Origin: Alteripontixanthobacter maritimus
GTDB taxonomy: Bacteria > Pseudomonadota > Alphaproteobacteria > Sphingomonadales > Sphingomonadaceae
Assembly (NCBI RefSeq): GCF_003340475.1
Contig: NZ_QBKA01000002.1
Location: forward strand, 2,055,501-2,119,500
Direction: 5' to 3'
Length of the DNA stretch: 64,000 nucleotides
Shown: positions 18,436 through 27,621 of the stretch, in pieces
Layout: each line of letters opens with the position of its first letter
Numbering within the stretch: position 1 is the first letter of the stretch
Notes under the pieces: model-generated
Seen by the model: only the letters and a program-made list of their open reading frames with translations
The model's database searches: none
What the model was told of the DNA's origin: nothing
Program-made: the position numbers and the translations under genes

Positions 18436-18450
18436 TGCGAATTAGTCGCA
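18436..18450. promoter_or_regulatory. Fur-like operator before TonB receptor
   Basis: TGCGAATTAGTCGCA is an inverted repeat (TGCGA/TCGCA) resembling the TGCGAAT-ATTCGCA type of Fur-family site. It lies 39 bases before the receptor ATG. Iron control is an inference supported by the receptor plus PepSY gene pair. Confidence 0.5.
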
Positions 18451-18488
18451 GAAAGATTAGGTGGTGGCGAATATCAAGGGAGCTATCG

Positions 18489-20621
18489 ATGTACCGCTAT
18501 CTGGTTGGCGCGCTTGCGCTGGCACCGCTTTCGCCCGTTTTCGCGCAAACCACCGATGCTGCAGGAGTGGTGTCGTCCGACACGGATGGGGAGGATACGA
18601 TTGTCGTCACCGCCGCTCGAACGCAGCTACCCGCTAGCGCGCTACCGCTGACCGTCGACATTATCGATCGCGAAGCGCTCGAAAGGCAGGTCCTGGTTTC
18701 AGGCTCGACGGTCGACGCAGTCTCCGCGCTGTTGCCGTCCTTTTCTCCCACCCGGGAGAAACTGTCGGGAGCAGGGGAAAGCTTGCGTGGGCGTGCTCCG
18801 CTTTATGCTATCAACGGCATTCCCCAGTCGACGCCCGTTCGCGATGGTTCACGTGACGGCTACACGATCGACCCGTTCTTCATCGATCGCGTTGAAGTCA
18901 TTTACGGCTCGAATGCACTTCAGGGTATCGGAGCCACAGGTGGCGTGGTGAACCAGGTAACTGCCGGCGCGCCACGCGAAGACGGCGTCTCTTTCCGTAC
19001 CCTCTCGCAGGTTACGCTTCCCAATGGCTTCGATGGCGAGGGTATTGGTGTGAAAACAGGCGCATTGGTTGGTTATCGTGCCGGATCGTTCGATGCGAGC
19101 TTTGGTGTTACGCTTGAGAAGCGCGGAGCATTCTTCGATGGCGCGGGCAATCGCATCGGGGTCGATGGCACTCAGGGTGAAATCCAGGACAGCGATAGTT
19201 GGTCGGTTTTCGGTCGCCTCGGCTACGATCTCGCGACTGGTGCCCGTTTTGAAGTAGTCGCGAACAGGTTCGAACTCGAAGGCAATGCCAATTATGTTTC
19301 CGTTACCGGCGACCGCTCGGCCAGCATTCCATCTACCAGCGAACGTGGCGAAACGCCGGGCGCGCCGCCTTCGAACACCGCGGAACTGCTTTCAGCCTCA
19401 TTGACCGACCCCGACCTCGCTGGCGGCACCTTCGTGTTGCAGGGCTTCTATAGCCGCACCAGCGACGTCTTCGGCGGCGGTGCATTTAGAATCTTTCAGG
19501 ATCCAGCTATCGATCCAAGCGGAACCCTCTTCGATCAGTCGGCCAACCGGTCACGTAAGCTCGGTGCAAAGGTCAGCTACGAACGCGCGCTTCCAGGCTT
19601 TGAAGACCTTGTGTTGACCGCCGGTTTCGATGCGTTGTTCGACCGTACCACGCAGTCTCTCGTGCAAACCGATCGCGTTTGGGTACCTGAGAGCGATTTT
19701 CGGAGCCTGGCTCCCTTCCTACAGGGCAATTTGACCTTGGCCGATGGAGTAGTGCGTCTGGCGGGCGGTCTTCGCTACGAGAATGTCGAACTCAACGTTG
19801 ATGATTTCACGACGCTCGCAAGCTATGGATCCGTGGATGTCGCGGGTGGCTCACCATCGTTCGACGACGTGCTTTTGAACGGCGGCATTATCATCGAGCC
19901 AATCGATGGCTTTAGGGCCTATGGAAATTATGCCGAAGGTTTCACAATCGCCGATGTCGGCCGCATCCTTCGCGGGATTACAAAGCCGGGAATCGACGTT
20001 GACAATTTCCTTTCCCTTGAGCCGGTGGTCTCGAACAATCGCGAGCTGGGCCTCGAATGGGACCGAGGCGCTCTGAAGGCTTCGGCCAGCTACTTCTGGT
20101 CGTCGAGCGACTTCGGTTCGCTTCTCGTCCTGCGAAATGATGTATTCGAAGTCGAGCGTCAGCCAATCGAGATCGAGGGTTTAGAGGCAAGTCTCGCATG
20201 GGAGACGCCGATTACCGGCCTTTTGTTGAGCGGGGGCTACGCGGCGCTTGAAGGGCAGACGGATGCGGACGACGATGGCCTCGTCGACGATGATCTAGAT
20301 GGCGCAAACATGTCGCCCGACCGCGTCAACCTAGCAGCCGATTACACAACGGGACGCTTCAGCGCTCGGGCGCAAGCGCGTATGTACCTGGAGCGTCAGT
20401 TCAACGATGTTTCTATGGCTACGGACTTTGAAGGCTACACGCTGCTCGATGCATTCATTTCATACCGTGCGGACTTCGGGGATATCTCCTTTGCAGCCCA
20501 GAACCTGACCGACGAGTTCTACGTCACCTACAACAGCGATACGGTCCGGGTAACCGATAACAACCGCTTCTTCTCTGGTCGCGGGCGCACCTTTACCTTG
20601 AGCTTGCGCAGCAAATTCTGA
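18489..20621 (+). CDS. TonB-dependent receptor, probable siderophore uptake
   Basis: The start at 18489 (AGGGAG ribosome site) gives a signal peptide MYRYLVGALALAPLSPVFAQ, followed by DTIVVTAART as TonB box, a plug with FSPTREKLSGAGESLRGRAP and VEVIYGSNALQGIGATGG, and a barrel ending FTLSLRSKF. The 710-residue size suits siderophore or metal-chelate receptors. Its stop overlaps the start of the PepSY gene by one base. That partner and the Fur-like palindrome upstream point to iron uptake; the specific ligand cannot be read. Confidence 0.9.
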   Translation: MYRYLVGALALAPLSPVFAQTTDAAGVVSSDTDGEDTIVVTAARTQLPASALPLTVDIIDREALERQVLVSGSTVDAVSALLPSFSPTREKLSGAGESLRGRAPLYAINGIPQSTPVRDGSRDGYTIDPFFIDRVEVIYGSNALQGIGATGGVVNQVTAGAPREDGVSFRTLSQVTLPNGFDGEGIGVKTGALVGYRAGSFDASFGVTLEKRGAFFDGAGNRIGVDGTQGEIQDSDSWSVFGRLGYDLATGARFEVVANRFELEGNANYVSVTGDRSASIPSTSERGETPGAPPSNTAELLSASLTDPDLAGGTFVLQGFYSRTSDVFGGGAFRIFQDPAIDPSGTLFDQSANRSRKLGAKVSYERALPGFEDLVLTAGFDALFDRTTQSLVQTDRVWVPESDFRSLAPFLQGNLTLADGVVRLAGGLRYENVELNVDDFTTLASYGSVDVAGGSPSFDDVLLNGGIIIEPIDGFRAYGNYAEGFTIADVGRILRGITKPGIDVDNFLSLEPVVSNNRELGLEWDRGALKASASYFWSSSDFGSLLVLRNDVFEVERQPIEIEGLEASLAWETPITGLLLSGGYAALEGQTDADDDGLVDDDLDGANMSPDRVNLAADYTTGRFSARAQARMYLERQFNDVSMATDFEGYTLLDAFISYRADFGDISFAAQNLTDEFYVTYNSDTVRVTDNNRFFSGRGRTFTLSLRSKF

Positions 20622-21697
20622 TGAAGCTTCTGTCGCTTCTACATCGCTGGACAGGCGGTTTGGTCGGTATGATGCTGGCTGTAATCGGCCTGTCCGGCAC
20701 CGTTCTCCTCTGGGAAGACAGCTGGATCCTGCTGGAAGGTGCCAACGACGCACCAACCAGCAACACTGCCCAACTGGCCAAAGCGATCGAAGTTGCCGTT
20801 GAGACCGCACCCGAACTCTCCCGCGTTACGTTTGCTGGCGAGGAGATAGGGTTGCACCAGGCAATCTACGCAGACGGAAGCGGTGCGTACATCGCACAAG
20901 AGGGGATCGTTGTTGATCGCTGGTCGGGGATCTGGGAGCGGCCGGAACTGTGGTTGTTCGAACTACATCATTACCTGCTGATGGGCGAAGTTGGAAAAAC
21001 CATTACCGGAGTTCTGGGTATCATCCTGTTGGCCTTCACCATCACAGGGGCGATCCTTTGGTGGCGTACCAAACAAACCTTCCGGTTCCGCCTTTGGCCG
21101 GCGCGCTACACGGCTAGCGCAATCGTCAGGCACCATCGCGATTTGGGTGTGGTCGCATCGCCTTTGTTGCTCATCGCGGCTGCCACTGGCACGATGATGG
21201 TGTTCCCGGCGATCTCTTCCGCGCTGCTGTCACCGGTCACGACTGCCGATCCCAAGCCTGAACTTCCGACCGACCTCGCATCCGTCGGCAGAAGCACTGA
21301 TTGGGCAGCTGTGATGGCCAACGCTCAATCGGCTTTTCCTTCGGCTGCAGCTCGTCGATTGATGCTGCCTCCAACTCCTGAAGAACCGATTGCCATTCGT
21401 TTCCGGCAGGACTTTGAGTGGACGCCCAACGGTCGAAGCTATGCATGGGTCGCGCCAAGGACTGGAATCGTCGTTGCCAAAGATGATCCGGCGATGGGTG
21501 ACACCGCTTCTGCAGTTGTCGAGAAGTTCTACCCGATACACGCCGCCAAGGTTGGTGGCATCCTCTGGCGGATTTCTATGACCTTCGCAGGGTTGGCTCT
21601 GGTGCTGCTCGGGCTCTTCGCGAGCTGGTCCTTCTGGACCGGTAAATTCAACAATCGACCGGAGAGTATCCTGCGACCAGCAAAGGCGGCCCCCTAA
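20621..21697 (+). CDS. PepSY-associated membrane protein (PiuB/FoxB-like)
   Basis: The 358-residue inner-membrane protein opens with LHRWTGGLVGMMLAVIGLSG. This is the HRW/HxxxG first helix of PepSY-TM proteins, followed by a periplasmic PepSY-like domain and the motif LHHYLLMGEVGKTITGVLGI. Further helices include ITGAILWWRTKQTFRFRLWP and HHRDLGVVASPLLLIAAATG. Proteins of this group sit next to siderophore receptors and are thought to reduce ferric chelates in the periplasm. Its ATG is coupled to the receptor stop. Confidence 0.88.
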   Translation: MKLLSLLHRWTGGLVGMMLAVIGLSGTVLLWEDSWILLEGANDAPTSNTAQLAKAIEVAVETAPELSRVTFAGEEIGLHQAIYADGSGAYIAQEGIVVDRWSGIWERPELWLFELHHYLLMGEVGKTITGVLGIILLAFTITGAILWWRTKQTFRFRLWPARYTASAIVRHHRDLGVVASPLLLIAAATGTMMVFPAISSALLSPVTTADPKPELPTDLASVGRSTDWAAVMANAQSAFPSAAARRLMLPPTPEEPIAIRFRQDFEWTPNGRSYAWVAPRTGIVVAKDDPAMGDTASAVVEKFYPIHAAKVGGILWRISMTFAGLALVLLGLFASWSFWTGKFNNRPESILRPAKAAP

Positions 21698-21867
21698 TCC
21701 GGTTCGGAGATATTCAACTCCAAAGTCCGCTTTGGGCATTGTTTGAGGTGCGAGGTAAGTGAACTGTGGTCGACAGCTTTCATCTTCCTAGTTTGGAGGG
21801 TGAGATGTCGGGGCTTGGATGGAAAGAGGAATGTCTGGTTGCGGTACTAGTGTGGCAGGTTCGTACA

Positions 21868-22395
21868 TTAATCGTTCCAAGCGTGGATAATCCGCTCCAC
21901 CAATAAGAGCGCTCGCGAGATGGTGTCTTCGCGATCGTTGGCCGAGAACGCCGCTATGGTCGCTTCTAGCAATGCTCCATAAACCATGCGTGCACTCAGC
22001 GGTTCAAGCCCGCGTGCGACCATCGGCTCGACAAAATGTGCAAGTTCGATGTCGCGCCAGGTTTGGATACCCAGCACTGCGGGCGCATCTCTAATCGTGA
22101 TGCTGAAAATTTCGGGATCCAGTGCCGTCCGAAAATAATGCTCCAGCTCCTCGCGTAAATCCCTGTCGTCTCCCCAATCGCGAAAGCTGCTGAGTACATT
22201 TTCCACGACCGCCTCGAACAAATCCTTTTTTCCGTCGAAATGATAATTGAGCGCACCCCGAGACACTTCGGCGGCAGCGCATATTTCGGCCTGCGACGTG
22301 GCGCTGTATCCCTGCCTGCCAAAAAGATGGCGGGCCTCTTTGATGAGGCGCGCGCGCATGGCTGCGCTCTTCTGTTTCTGTATCTGCGAAGGCAT
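21868..22395 (-). CDS. TetR-family transcriptional repressor
   Basis: The protein of about 175 residues has an N-terminal TetR helix-turn-helix (LFGRQGYSATSQAEICAAAEVSRGALNYHF, residues about 20-50) followed by an all-helical ligand domain. AUG codons at 22398 and 22395 are the likely starts; the frame continues to 22437 but that part overlaps the operator. No good ribosome site is visible. It is divergent from the fatty-acid-hydroxylase-like gene, and a perfect palindrome lies between them, so it probably represses that gene and itself. Confidence 0.88.
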   Translation of the reverse strand: MPSQIQKQKSAAMRARLIKEARHLFGRQGYSATSQAEICAAAEVSRGALNYHFDGKKDLFEAVVENVLSSFRDWGDDRDLREELEHYFRTALDPEIFSITIRDAPAVLGIQTWRDIELAHFVEPMVARGLEPLSARMVYGALLEATIAAFSANDREDTISRALLLVERIIHAWND

Positions 22396-22427
22396 CATGA
22401 GAGAATAGGAGGTCGACTGAGACTTGC

Positions 22428-22448
22428 AAACATACACATTGTATGTTT
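22428..22448. promoter_or_regulatory. Perfect palindrome, probable TetR operator
   Basis: AAACATACA-CAT-TGTATGTTT has 9-base perfect arms around 3 bases. It lies between the divergent TetR and hydroxylase genes, just before the hydroxylase start. Confidence 0.75.
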
Positions 22449-22457
22449 ATAGGATGT

Positions 22458-23366
22458 ATGACGTATAAGCGATTAAAACTTCTTCGGTCAGGCGGTGGAT
22501 TCCGCAATGCGGATGGCATTCCGATCCGCACGGATACACAACCTCCTGTGCTTCTTTACTGGCTTTTGGGACCGGGCTTGATCGCGTTTGTCTATCATGC
22601 GTCGGTCGGCGCTATCCCAGGTATCGGGCCTTATCTGTCACTCGCCATTGGCTTCGCTACCCTCACGCTTTGCGAGCGGACCTGGCCGGCGCGCCTCGAA
22701 TGGAAACAAAATGCGCGCGAGTGGCTTCAGGTCGTCGCGATGTTTGCCATCGTTGCTGCATCGCTGGCACTGGTCGAATTTGGCGCGCTGTTTTTCCCGG
22801 CAAACTGGTTCGACCATACGCGTTCGTTTGCCGCGATATACTGGCCATCCGATTGGCCGATGACCGTGCAGGTCGCGCTGGGTTTCGCGCTCATTCAGCT
22901 AATCGCTTATTGGTCGCATCGCCTGCAGCATGAAATCGGCTTGTTGTGGCGAATATTCGGGCATGGCACCCATCATACTTATACGAAACTGAGCGCTATG
23001 AACTGGAACACGACGCACCCGTTCGAGGCAGTCCCGCTGGTCGCGCCTGCGATTATTCTTTCCATCGTGTTTGGCCTGACCGACGTTGCAGTGGCTGCGG
23101 CAAGCCTGGTGATGATTATCTCTGCGACCGCCCATGCGAACTTGCGTCTTAACGAGCGACTGGTCGGGCTCGTACTCACGACCAACAGCCAGCATATGCA
23201 GCATCACTCTTCGGTATTCGCCGAAAGCCAGACCAATTACAGCTGCGCTATGACATTGTGGGACCGGATCTTTGGCACATTCTCCGAGCGCGACACGACT
23301 GCTCTTGGCGATCCGATGGATGGCGAAAGAACGCTTTGGAAACGGTTGACCGTTCCTTTACGCTGA
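22458..23366 (+). CDS. Sterol desaturase / fatty acid hydroxylase family protein
   Basis: The protein of about 302 residues has several membrane segments and the histidine clusters of the di-iron fatty-acid-hydroxylase superfamily: HRLQH (about 158), HGTHH (about 171) and HMQHH (about 252). Members hydroxylate or desaturate lipids at the inner membrane. The ATG at 22458 follows AGGATGT and is preferred over the one at 22443, which lies inside the operator. The substrate is unknown; control by the neighbouring TetR protein is likely. Confidence 0.87.
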   Translation: MTYKRLKLLRSGGGFRNADGIPIRTDTQPPVLLYWLLGPGLIAFVYHASVGAIPGIGPYLSLAIGFATLTLCERTWPARLEWKQNAREWLQVVAMFAIVAASLALVEFGALFFPANWFDHTRSFAAIYWPSDWPMTVQVALGFALIQLIAYWSHRLQHEIGLLWRIFGHGTHHTYTKLSAMNWNTTHPFEAVPLVAPAIILSIVFGLTDVAVAAASLVMIISATAHANLRLNERLVGLVLTTNSQHMQHHSSVFAESQTNYSCAMTLWDRIFGTFSERDTTALGDPMDGERTLWKRLTVPLR

Positions 23367-23412
23367 GCGCCCGCCTTCAGATGTAACGCGATGACGCCCG
23401 AATTTCCGAATT

Positions 23413-24897
23413 TCAGGGCTGCGCCTTGGAGCCGGAATCAACGCTCCGAAAGCGCACTTTGTCAGTAGACCGAATCCGGAAAGAGGCTGATCGACCAGCT
23501 ATGGCCGACCTTAAAAAACCGGTTATGGTAGACGAAGTGGCTGCCACCATGTCCTCACCATTGACCGCGCCCAATAACGGGTTGGGCGCCCATCGTTTTA
23601 GCCACGGGGCTGCCAGCGTGAAATCGGTGAAGTCCAGGTGACTGGCGCCTGCGATTTCGCGATAGAGCACGTTGTTTGGGAATGAGCTGCCCCGTTCCCG
23701 GTACATTGATCCGTTGAGCGGCGGAACCTCGCCGCGGTCGGACATGAGCACCAGAAGCGGCTTGGGATAGGAACGCTCGAAGAAGTCGCCAAATTGGAAC
23801 CCGTCGAGATTGACTGCGCCAGCACATATGGAAAGTTCGGCGCAGGCTTGTGCGGCGACCGCTCCGCCGAGCGACATGCCGACAATAAAAACACGCGATG
23901 TATCCAGGTGGCCTGCGAAGCCGTCCACCTCCTCGCGCGCGATGACATCGGCAAGCAGCCGGACATCGGCAACCTGATGACGAAGCGTCGCATCGGCACC
24001 GCGCATTTCTTCCAAAGCTTCGCCGATCGCGGCGCGCTGTGCCTTCACGTTTGTGGCAGTCGTAGCGCGGGTAAGCGCCTCGACACCCTTCTCATCTGCC
24101 AACAGGCTGTCGTTGTTGAAGGCGGCGATCCGGCTGTCTGGATATTCGAGCGCGCTGGCATCGCCGGGCGAGCCGATTGCAAGGACGACGAAGCCTTGGC
24201 TGGCAAGATCTTGGGCCAAGACGCTGCTTTGCGTGGTGAACGATCGGAAGCCTGGCACGAAGATTACAATGGGTGCGCGCTCGATGTCTTGCCAGATCGG
24301 CGCATCGACGACGCTCGCCGTTCCGATCAATTGCAGGTGCTGGAAGATAAAGGTTGGCGTCGCGCCGGACACCATACCATCGGCGACACCCTTGCTCATG
24401 AGTTGCGCTGTTTCGCGGTCGGCGTCAGCCCTTGATGCCGGGTACCAAGCGCGTATCGCCAGTTCGCGTTGGCCGGAAGGAGCGCCTCCCACCGGGTCCG
24501 GACGGTCCGGATCGACAAGTGCGATGCTCCGCGTACCGACTGGCATTTCACCTACCGGTTCCGGGACGGTGAACATCGGAAACAGGAGCGGCGGCAGGAG
24601 AGCGAGCGCAAATAGTGAAGCGGCACCGGTGGCGGCCAGGGCAGAGCACCACCGCGGCCGATCCGGCGCGCCCCGCGACAACCGCAGCACGGCAGTCAGC
24701 AACGCCAGGACGGCCAGCCCAAGCGGCGCATAGAGCTGCCAGCGCATCGGCTCGACGGCGAGCACGAGCATAATGGCGGCGACCAAGACGACTACGGCAG
24801 CGACAAGCCAAGCCTTGCGAGAGCGGCGGACCATGCTTCGCGCGCCGAAAAGCGACAGGGCGCTGGCGAATGCCAGGAGAAGAATGGCTAAGGTCAT
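23413..24897 (-). CDS. Membrane-anchored alpha/beta hydrolase (PAF-acetylhydrolase-like)
   Basis: The 494-residue protein starts with about four hydrophobic helices (residues 1-125) followed by an extracytoplasmic-type alpha/beta hydrolase. It shows IVIFVPGFRSFTTQ (oxyanion region), the nucleophile elbow VGMSLGGAVAAQ (GxSxG), and a later SHLDFTDF that may hold the catalytic His. The pattern resembles platelet-activating-factor acetylhydrolase and dienelactone-hydrolase relatives. Its ATG overlaps the stop of the M81 peptidase gene by one base, so it belongs to the peptide-catabolism operon. It may hydrolyse an ester, lactone or amide. Confidence 0.8.
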   Translation of the reverse strand: MTLAILLLAFASALSLFGARSMVRRSRKAWLVAAVVVLVAAIMLVLAVEPMRWQLYAPLGLAVLALLTAVLRLSRGAPDRPRWCSALAATGAASLFALALLPPLLFPMFTVPEPVGEMPVGTRSIALVDPDRPDPVGGAPSGQRELAIRAWYPASRADADRETAQLMSKGVADGMVSGATPTFIFQHLQLIGTASVVDAPIWQDIERAPIVIFVPGFRSFTTQSSVLAQDLASQGFVVLAIGSPGDASALEYPDSRIAAFNNDSLLADEKGVEALTRATTATNVKAQRAAIGEALEEMRGADATLRHQVADVRLLADVIAREEVDGFAGHLDTSRVFIVGMSLGGAVAAQACAELSICAGAVNLDGFQFGDFFERSYPKPLLVLMSDRGEVPPLNGSMYRERGSSFPNNVLYREIAGASHLDFTDFTLAAPWLKRWAPNPLLGAVNGEDMVAATSSTITGFLRSAIAGRSASFRIRSTDKVRFRSVDSGSKAQP

Positions 24898-26393
24898 CAG
24901 GTAGCTTTCAGGTCCAGCAGATGCGGGGGCGGCGGATCAGCGTTAATCGGCCAGACATCGCTATCGCGCTTTGTGAATGGCAACCGGTCGTATTGCGGCG
25001 AGATCGCGCCTGGCGTAGCAACGTAAATGACCCGGCGGGCAATTGGGGCGAAGCGGGAATGGAAGTGCTGCGTGGATTTCACCGCGACCACATGCATCGT
25101 TTCGACGTCCACCCCTAGCCCCACGAACGCGTCGGGCGCAAAAACCTGCGCGCGAACCGAACAGATCGCGATAAAAATCCCGCCTGCGTCAACGAGGGCG
25201 GTGCGTCCCAGATGCACGCGCGAACCGCCTAGCCCGGTCTGCCAGTGGTCTTGCTCCAGAGCAATGACCCGAACCTTGACCGGAAGACTGGGTCCGCTCG
25301 CGATCCCGTGCTTCCCGCCCAGTTCCAGCCGCGCGCTGGCGCCGTTGCCTGCGGCGAAACACCGCTCGACCGATTGCGGATCAAAATAGCAGCCAATAAT
25401 CGCATTCGACATGCCACGCTCGAGCATGGCTTGGAGCAGGAAGGTGGAATCCGAAGGAGCCCCGCCGCCTGCATTATCCGCCATGTCGGCAAGGACGATC
25501 GGACCTTCCGCAACCTTCGCAGCCTCGTCCAAAGCTTGTTCAATAGAATGATAACGGCTCGACACAGCCTCGCGCTGGGAATGGAAGCGTCTGGCGATGT
25601 AGAGTGCCGCCGCTTTCGCGCTGCCAGGATTACCATTGGCATAGACTAGTGCGCGCGCGCCGGCGTCTTCCACATCGCCCCATGGAAACCCATGAACGAG
25701 TGAGGCGGTTAGGATGTCAGGTCGCTTCTCCAGCTCGGTCAGCTCGTTCACGATCGAGGCCATTGCGGGGCCGGTCGTGGGCCAGAGCCCGATAAGGCGG
25801 CAATCGGCAACGGCTGCAGCCGGACTGATCCTGTGGCTCGCCACGTCGGAGGTGAGGCGAAACAGTTCTGCGGCGCGCTCCACGATATCGTCATGCGGGT
25901 AATGCTTATAAGAGATTATTAGATCAGCGGATCGCACCATGGCGGGTGTCAAATGGGCATGCAGGTCGAGCAAAGCGCCAACGGCGACATCCGGTCCGGT
26001 AATTTCTCTTATCGCCTGCAGCAAATCGCCTTCGCAATCGTCCAGGCCCTCGGCCACCATTGCGCCATGGAGGTTGAGCAGGACGAGATCGACCTCTCCA
26101 GCCCGTTGCAGATCGTCGAGGATCGCGGCCCGAAAAGCTTCGTAGCAATCCCTGTTCGTCGGTCCGGCAGGCTGCGCGAACGCGGCAAGGCTTTCTACCG
26201 TTGTCCAAGCCTTATCGTCCGCAAGCGCGCGCCAATGGGACATCGCCAACAGGTGCAGCGCATCGGGCGCGCGCCGCGTCCCGTCACCGTAGTACAGGCC
26301 CTGTTCCTCGAACGCACCAAGGTCGGTCTTGATGGGGGAGAAGGTATTGGTCTCCGTCATCAGACCAGCGATAAACACCGCGCGGTTTGTCAT
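24897..26393 (-). CDS. M81-family metallopeptidase, MlrC-like (microcystinase C family)
   Basis: The start at 26393 gives MTNRAVFIAGLMTETNTFSP, the typical MlrC N-terminus (GxxxETNTFsp). The following text includes LLNLHGAMVAEGLDDCEGDLL, ALLDLHAHLTPAMVRSADLI and the ADMADNAGGGAPSDSTFLL segment of the M81 family, with candidate zinc-binding Asp and His residues. Length is about 498 residues. In microcystin-degrading sphingomonads MlrC cleaves the linear peptide products; close homologues occur in non-degraders. Its start overlaps the stop of the FAD oxidase gene (ATGA), so they are co-translated. Confidence 0.88.
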   Translation of the reverse strand: MTNRAVFIAGLMTETNTFSPIKTDLGAFEEQGLYYGDGTRRAPDALHLLAMSHWRALADDKAWTTVESLAAFAQPAGPTNRDCYEAFRAAILDDLQRAGEVDLVLLNLHGAMVAEGLDDCEGDLLQAIREITGPDVAVGALLDLHAHLTPAMVRSADLIISYKHYPHDDIVERAAELFRLTSDVASHRISPAAAVADCRLIGLWPTTGPAMASIVNELTELEKRPDILTASLVHGFPWGDVEDAGARALVYANGNPGSAKAAALYIARRFHSQREAVSSRYHSIEQALDEAAKVAEGPIVLADMADNAGGGAPSDSTFLLQAMLERGMSNAIIGCYFDPQSVERCFAAGNGASARLELGGKHGIASGPSLPVKVRVIALEQDHWQTGLGGSRVHLGRTALVDAGGIFIAICSVRAQVFAPDAFVGLGVDVETMHVVAVKSTQHFHSRFAPIARRVIYVATPGAISPQYDRLPFTKRDSDVWPINADPPPPHLLDLKAT

Positions 26394-27526
26394 GCCGCCG
26401 CCCGAAGGGCCGGGCGGCATGGTTTCACGGCGCGCGCCAGCCTGCGGTCTGCCTCGTCGAGCGGGTCCCCCAGCAGCATGCGCGCGCCTAAATCCGAAAG
26501 AGCTGGCGCCATTTGTATTCCATAGCCGCCCTGTCCCGCGAACCAGAAGAAACCCTCGACCTGCGGGTCGAAACCGACCACCGGCGTCTTATCTGCGGTG
26601 AAGGTTCGCAAACCTGCCCAACTGCTTTCGATCCGGCGTACAGGGAAGTCGAGCAGACCTTGCATACGGTCGATGGCGATGGCGATATCGATCTCTTCGG
26701 GTACGGCGTCGCATGGATCGGACGGATGCTCATCGGCGGGCGAACAGAGCAACTTCCCGCTTTCAGGCTTGAAGTAGAACTTCTCGTCTATGTCGATCAC
26801 CGCCGGCCATCCGGAGATGTCTTGCGGGTTCCTGCCCACCGGCGGATCGACCAACGCCACCGTCCGGCGATGCGGTATCAGCCTCCGCGGATCCGCCCCA
26901 CATTCAGCAGCCAGACTGTCGGCCCACGCTCCACCTGCGTTCACCACCACGGCGCAGGAAATTTCTTCATCCCCGACTGTTACGAGCCAACTGTTACCAG
27001 TCTGCTCGATAACAGGCCTCTTACCCACAAAGAACGCTACGCCGCGTTCCTTGGCGCAGCGTAGATAGCCTTGGTGCAGACCGTCTACATCAATATCCAT
27101 GGATTGCGGCTCGAACAAACCGAACGCCAGGACATCCGACCTCAGCGCAGGAATCAACTCCGCCATGCGATCGGGACTTAAAGTTTGCAATTCTATCTCG
27201 CGCTGGCAAGCATTCGCAACCAGGTGGTCAGCCGCTGACATTTGGTCCGGTCGAACCGAATAGAGGCATCCGCGGCGATGCAAGAGAGGCCGCAAGAAAC
27301 CTCGCGGCGGGTTTTCGAAAAACGCTCGGCCCCTACTTGTGATCTCGCACACCGTGCTGTTACCATAAAGTTCGGTATAAAGTGCCGCCGACCGTCCGGT
27401 CGTATGATAACCGGGCGCAGCTTCCATCTCGATCAGGGCGACCCGTTTGGTTTGTGCGAGCGCAGATGCGATGGACGCGCCTGCCATGCCAGCACCAATT
27501 ACCACGATGTCAAAATTAAGAGCCAC
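26390..27526 (-). CDS. FAD-dependent amine/D-amino-acid oxidase family protein
   Basis: The 378-residue protein begins FDIVVIGAGMAGASIASALAQ, an FAD-binding Rossmann motif, then YHTTGRSAALYTELYG as in the DAO/glycine-oxidase group. Near the end it has FPVRRIESSWAGLRTFTADKTPVVG, which lines the FAD site in this family. It probably oxidises a D-amino acid or secondary amine to a 2-oxo acid. It starts with GTG at 27526. It is the first enzyme of a three-gene operon with the MlrC-like peptidase and the alpha/beta hydrolase, consistent with release of amino acids followed by oxidation. Confidence 0.85.
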   Translation of the reverse strand: MALNFDIVVIGAGMAGASIASALAQTKRVALIEMEAAPGYHTTGRSAALYTELYGNSTVCEITSRGRAFFENPPRGFLRPLLHRRGCLYSVRPDQMSAADHLVANACQREIELQTLSPDRMAELIPALRSDVLAFGLFEPQSMDIDVDGLHQGYLRCAKERGVAFFVGKRPVIEQTGNSWLVTVGDEEISCAVVVNAGGAWADSLAAECGADPRRLIPHRRTVALVDPPVGRNPQDISGWPAVIDIDEKFYFKPESGKLLCSPADEHPSDPCDAVPEEIDIAIAIDRMQGLLDFPVRRIESSWAGLRTFTADKTPVVGFDPQVEGFFWFAGQGGYGIQMAPALSDLGARMLLGDPLDEADRRLARAVKPCRPALRAAA

Positions 27527-27621
27527 TCGCCAGCATCCATTCCGTCAGTCGCCGAATACCCTACGATGTTTCCTAAACGAAACAAGCGGCAATCTAAATG
27601 GGGGGACGCAGCAGAGCCGCC

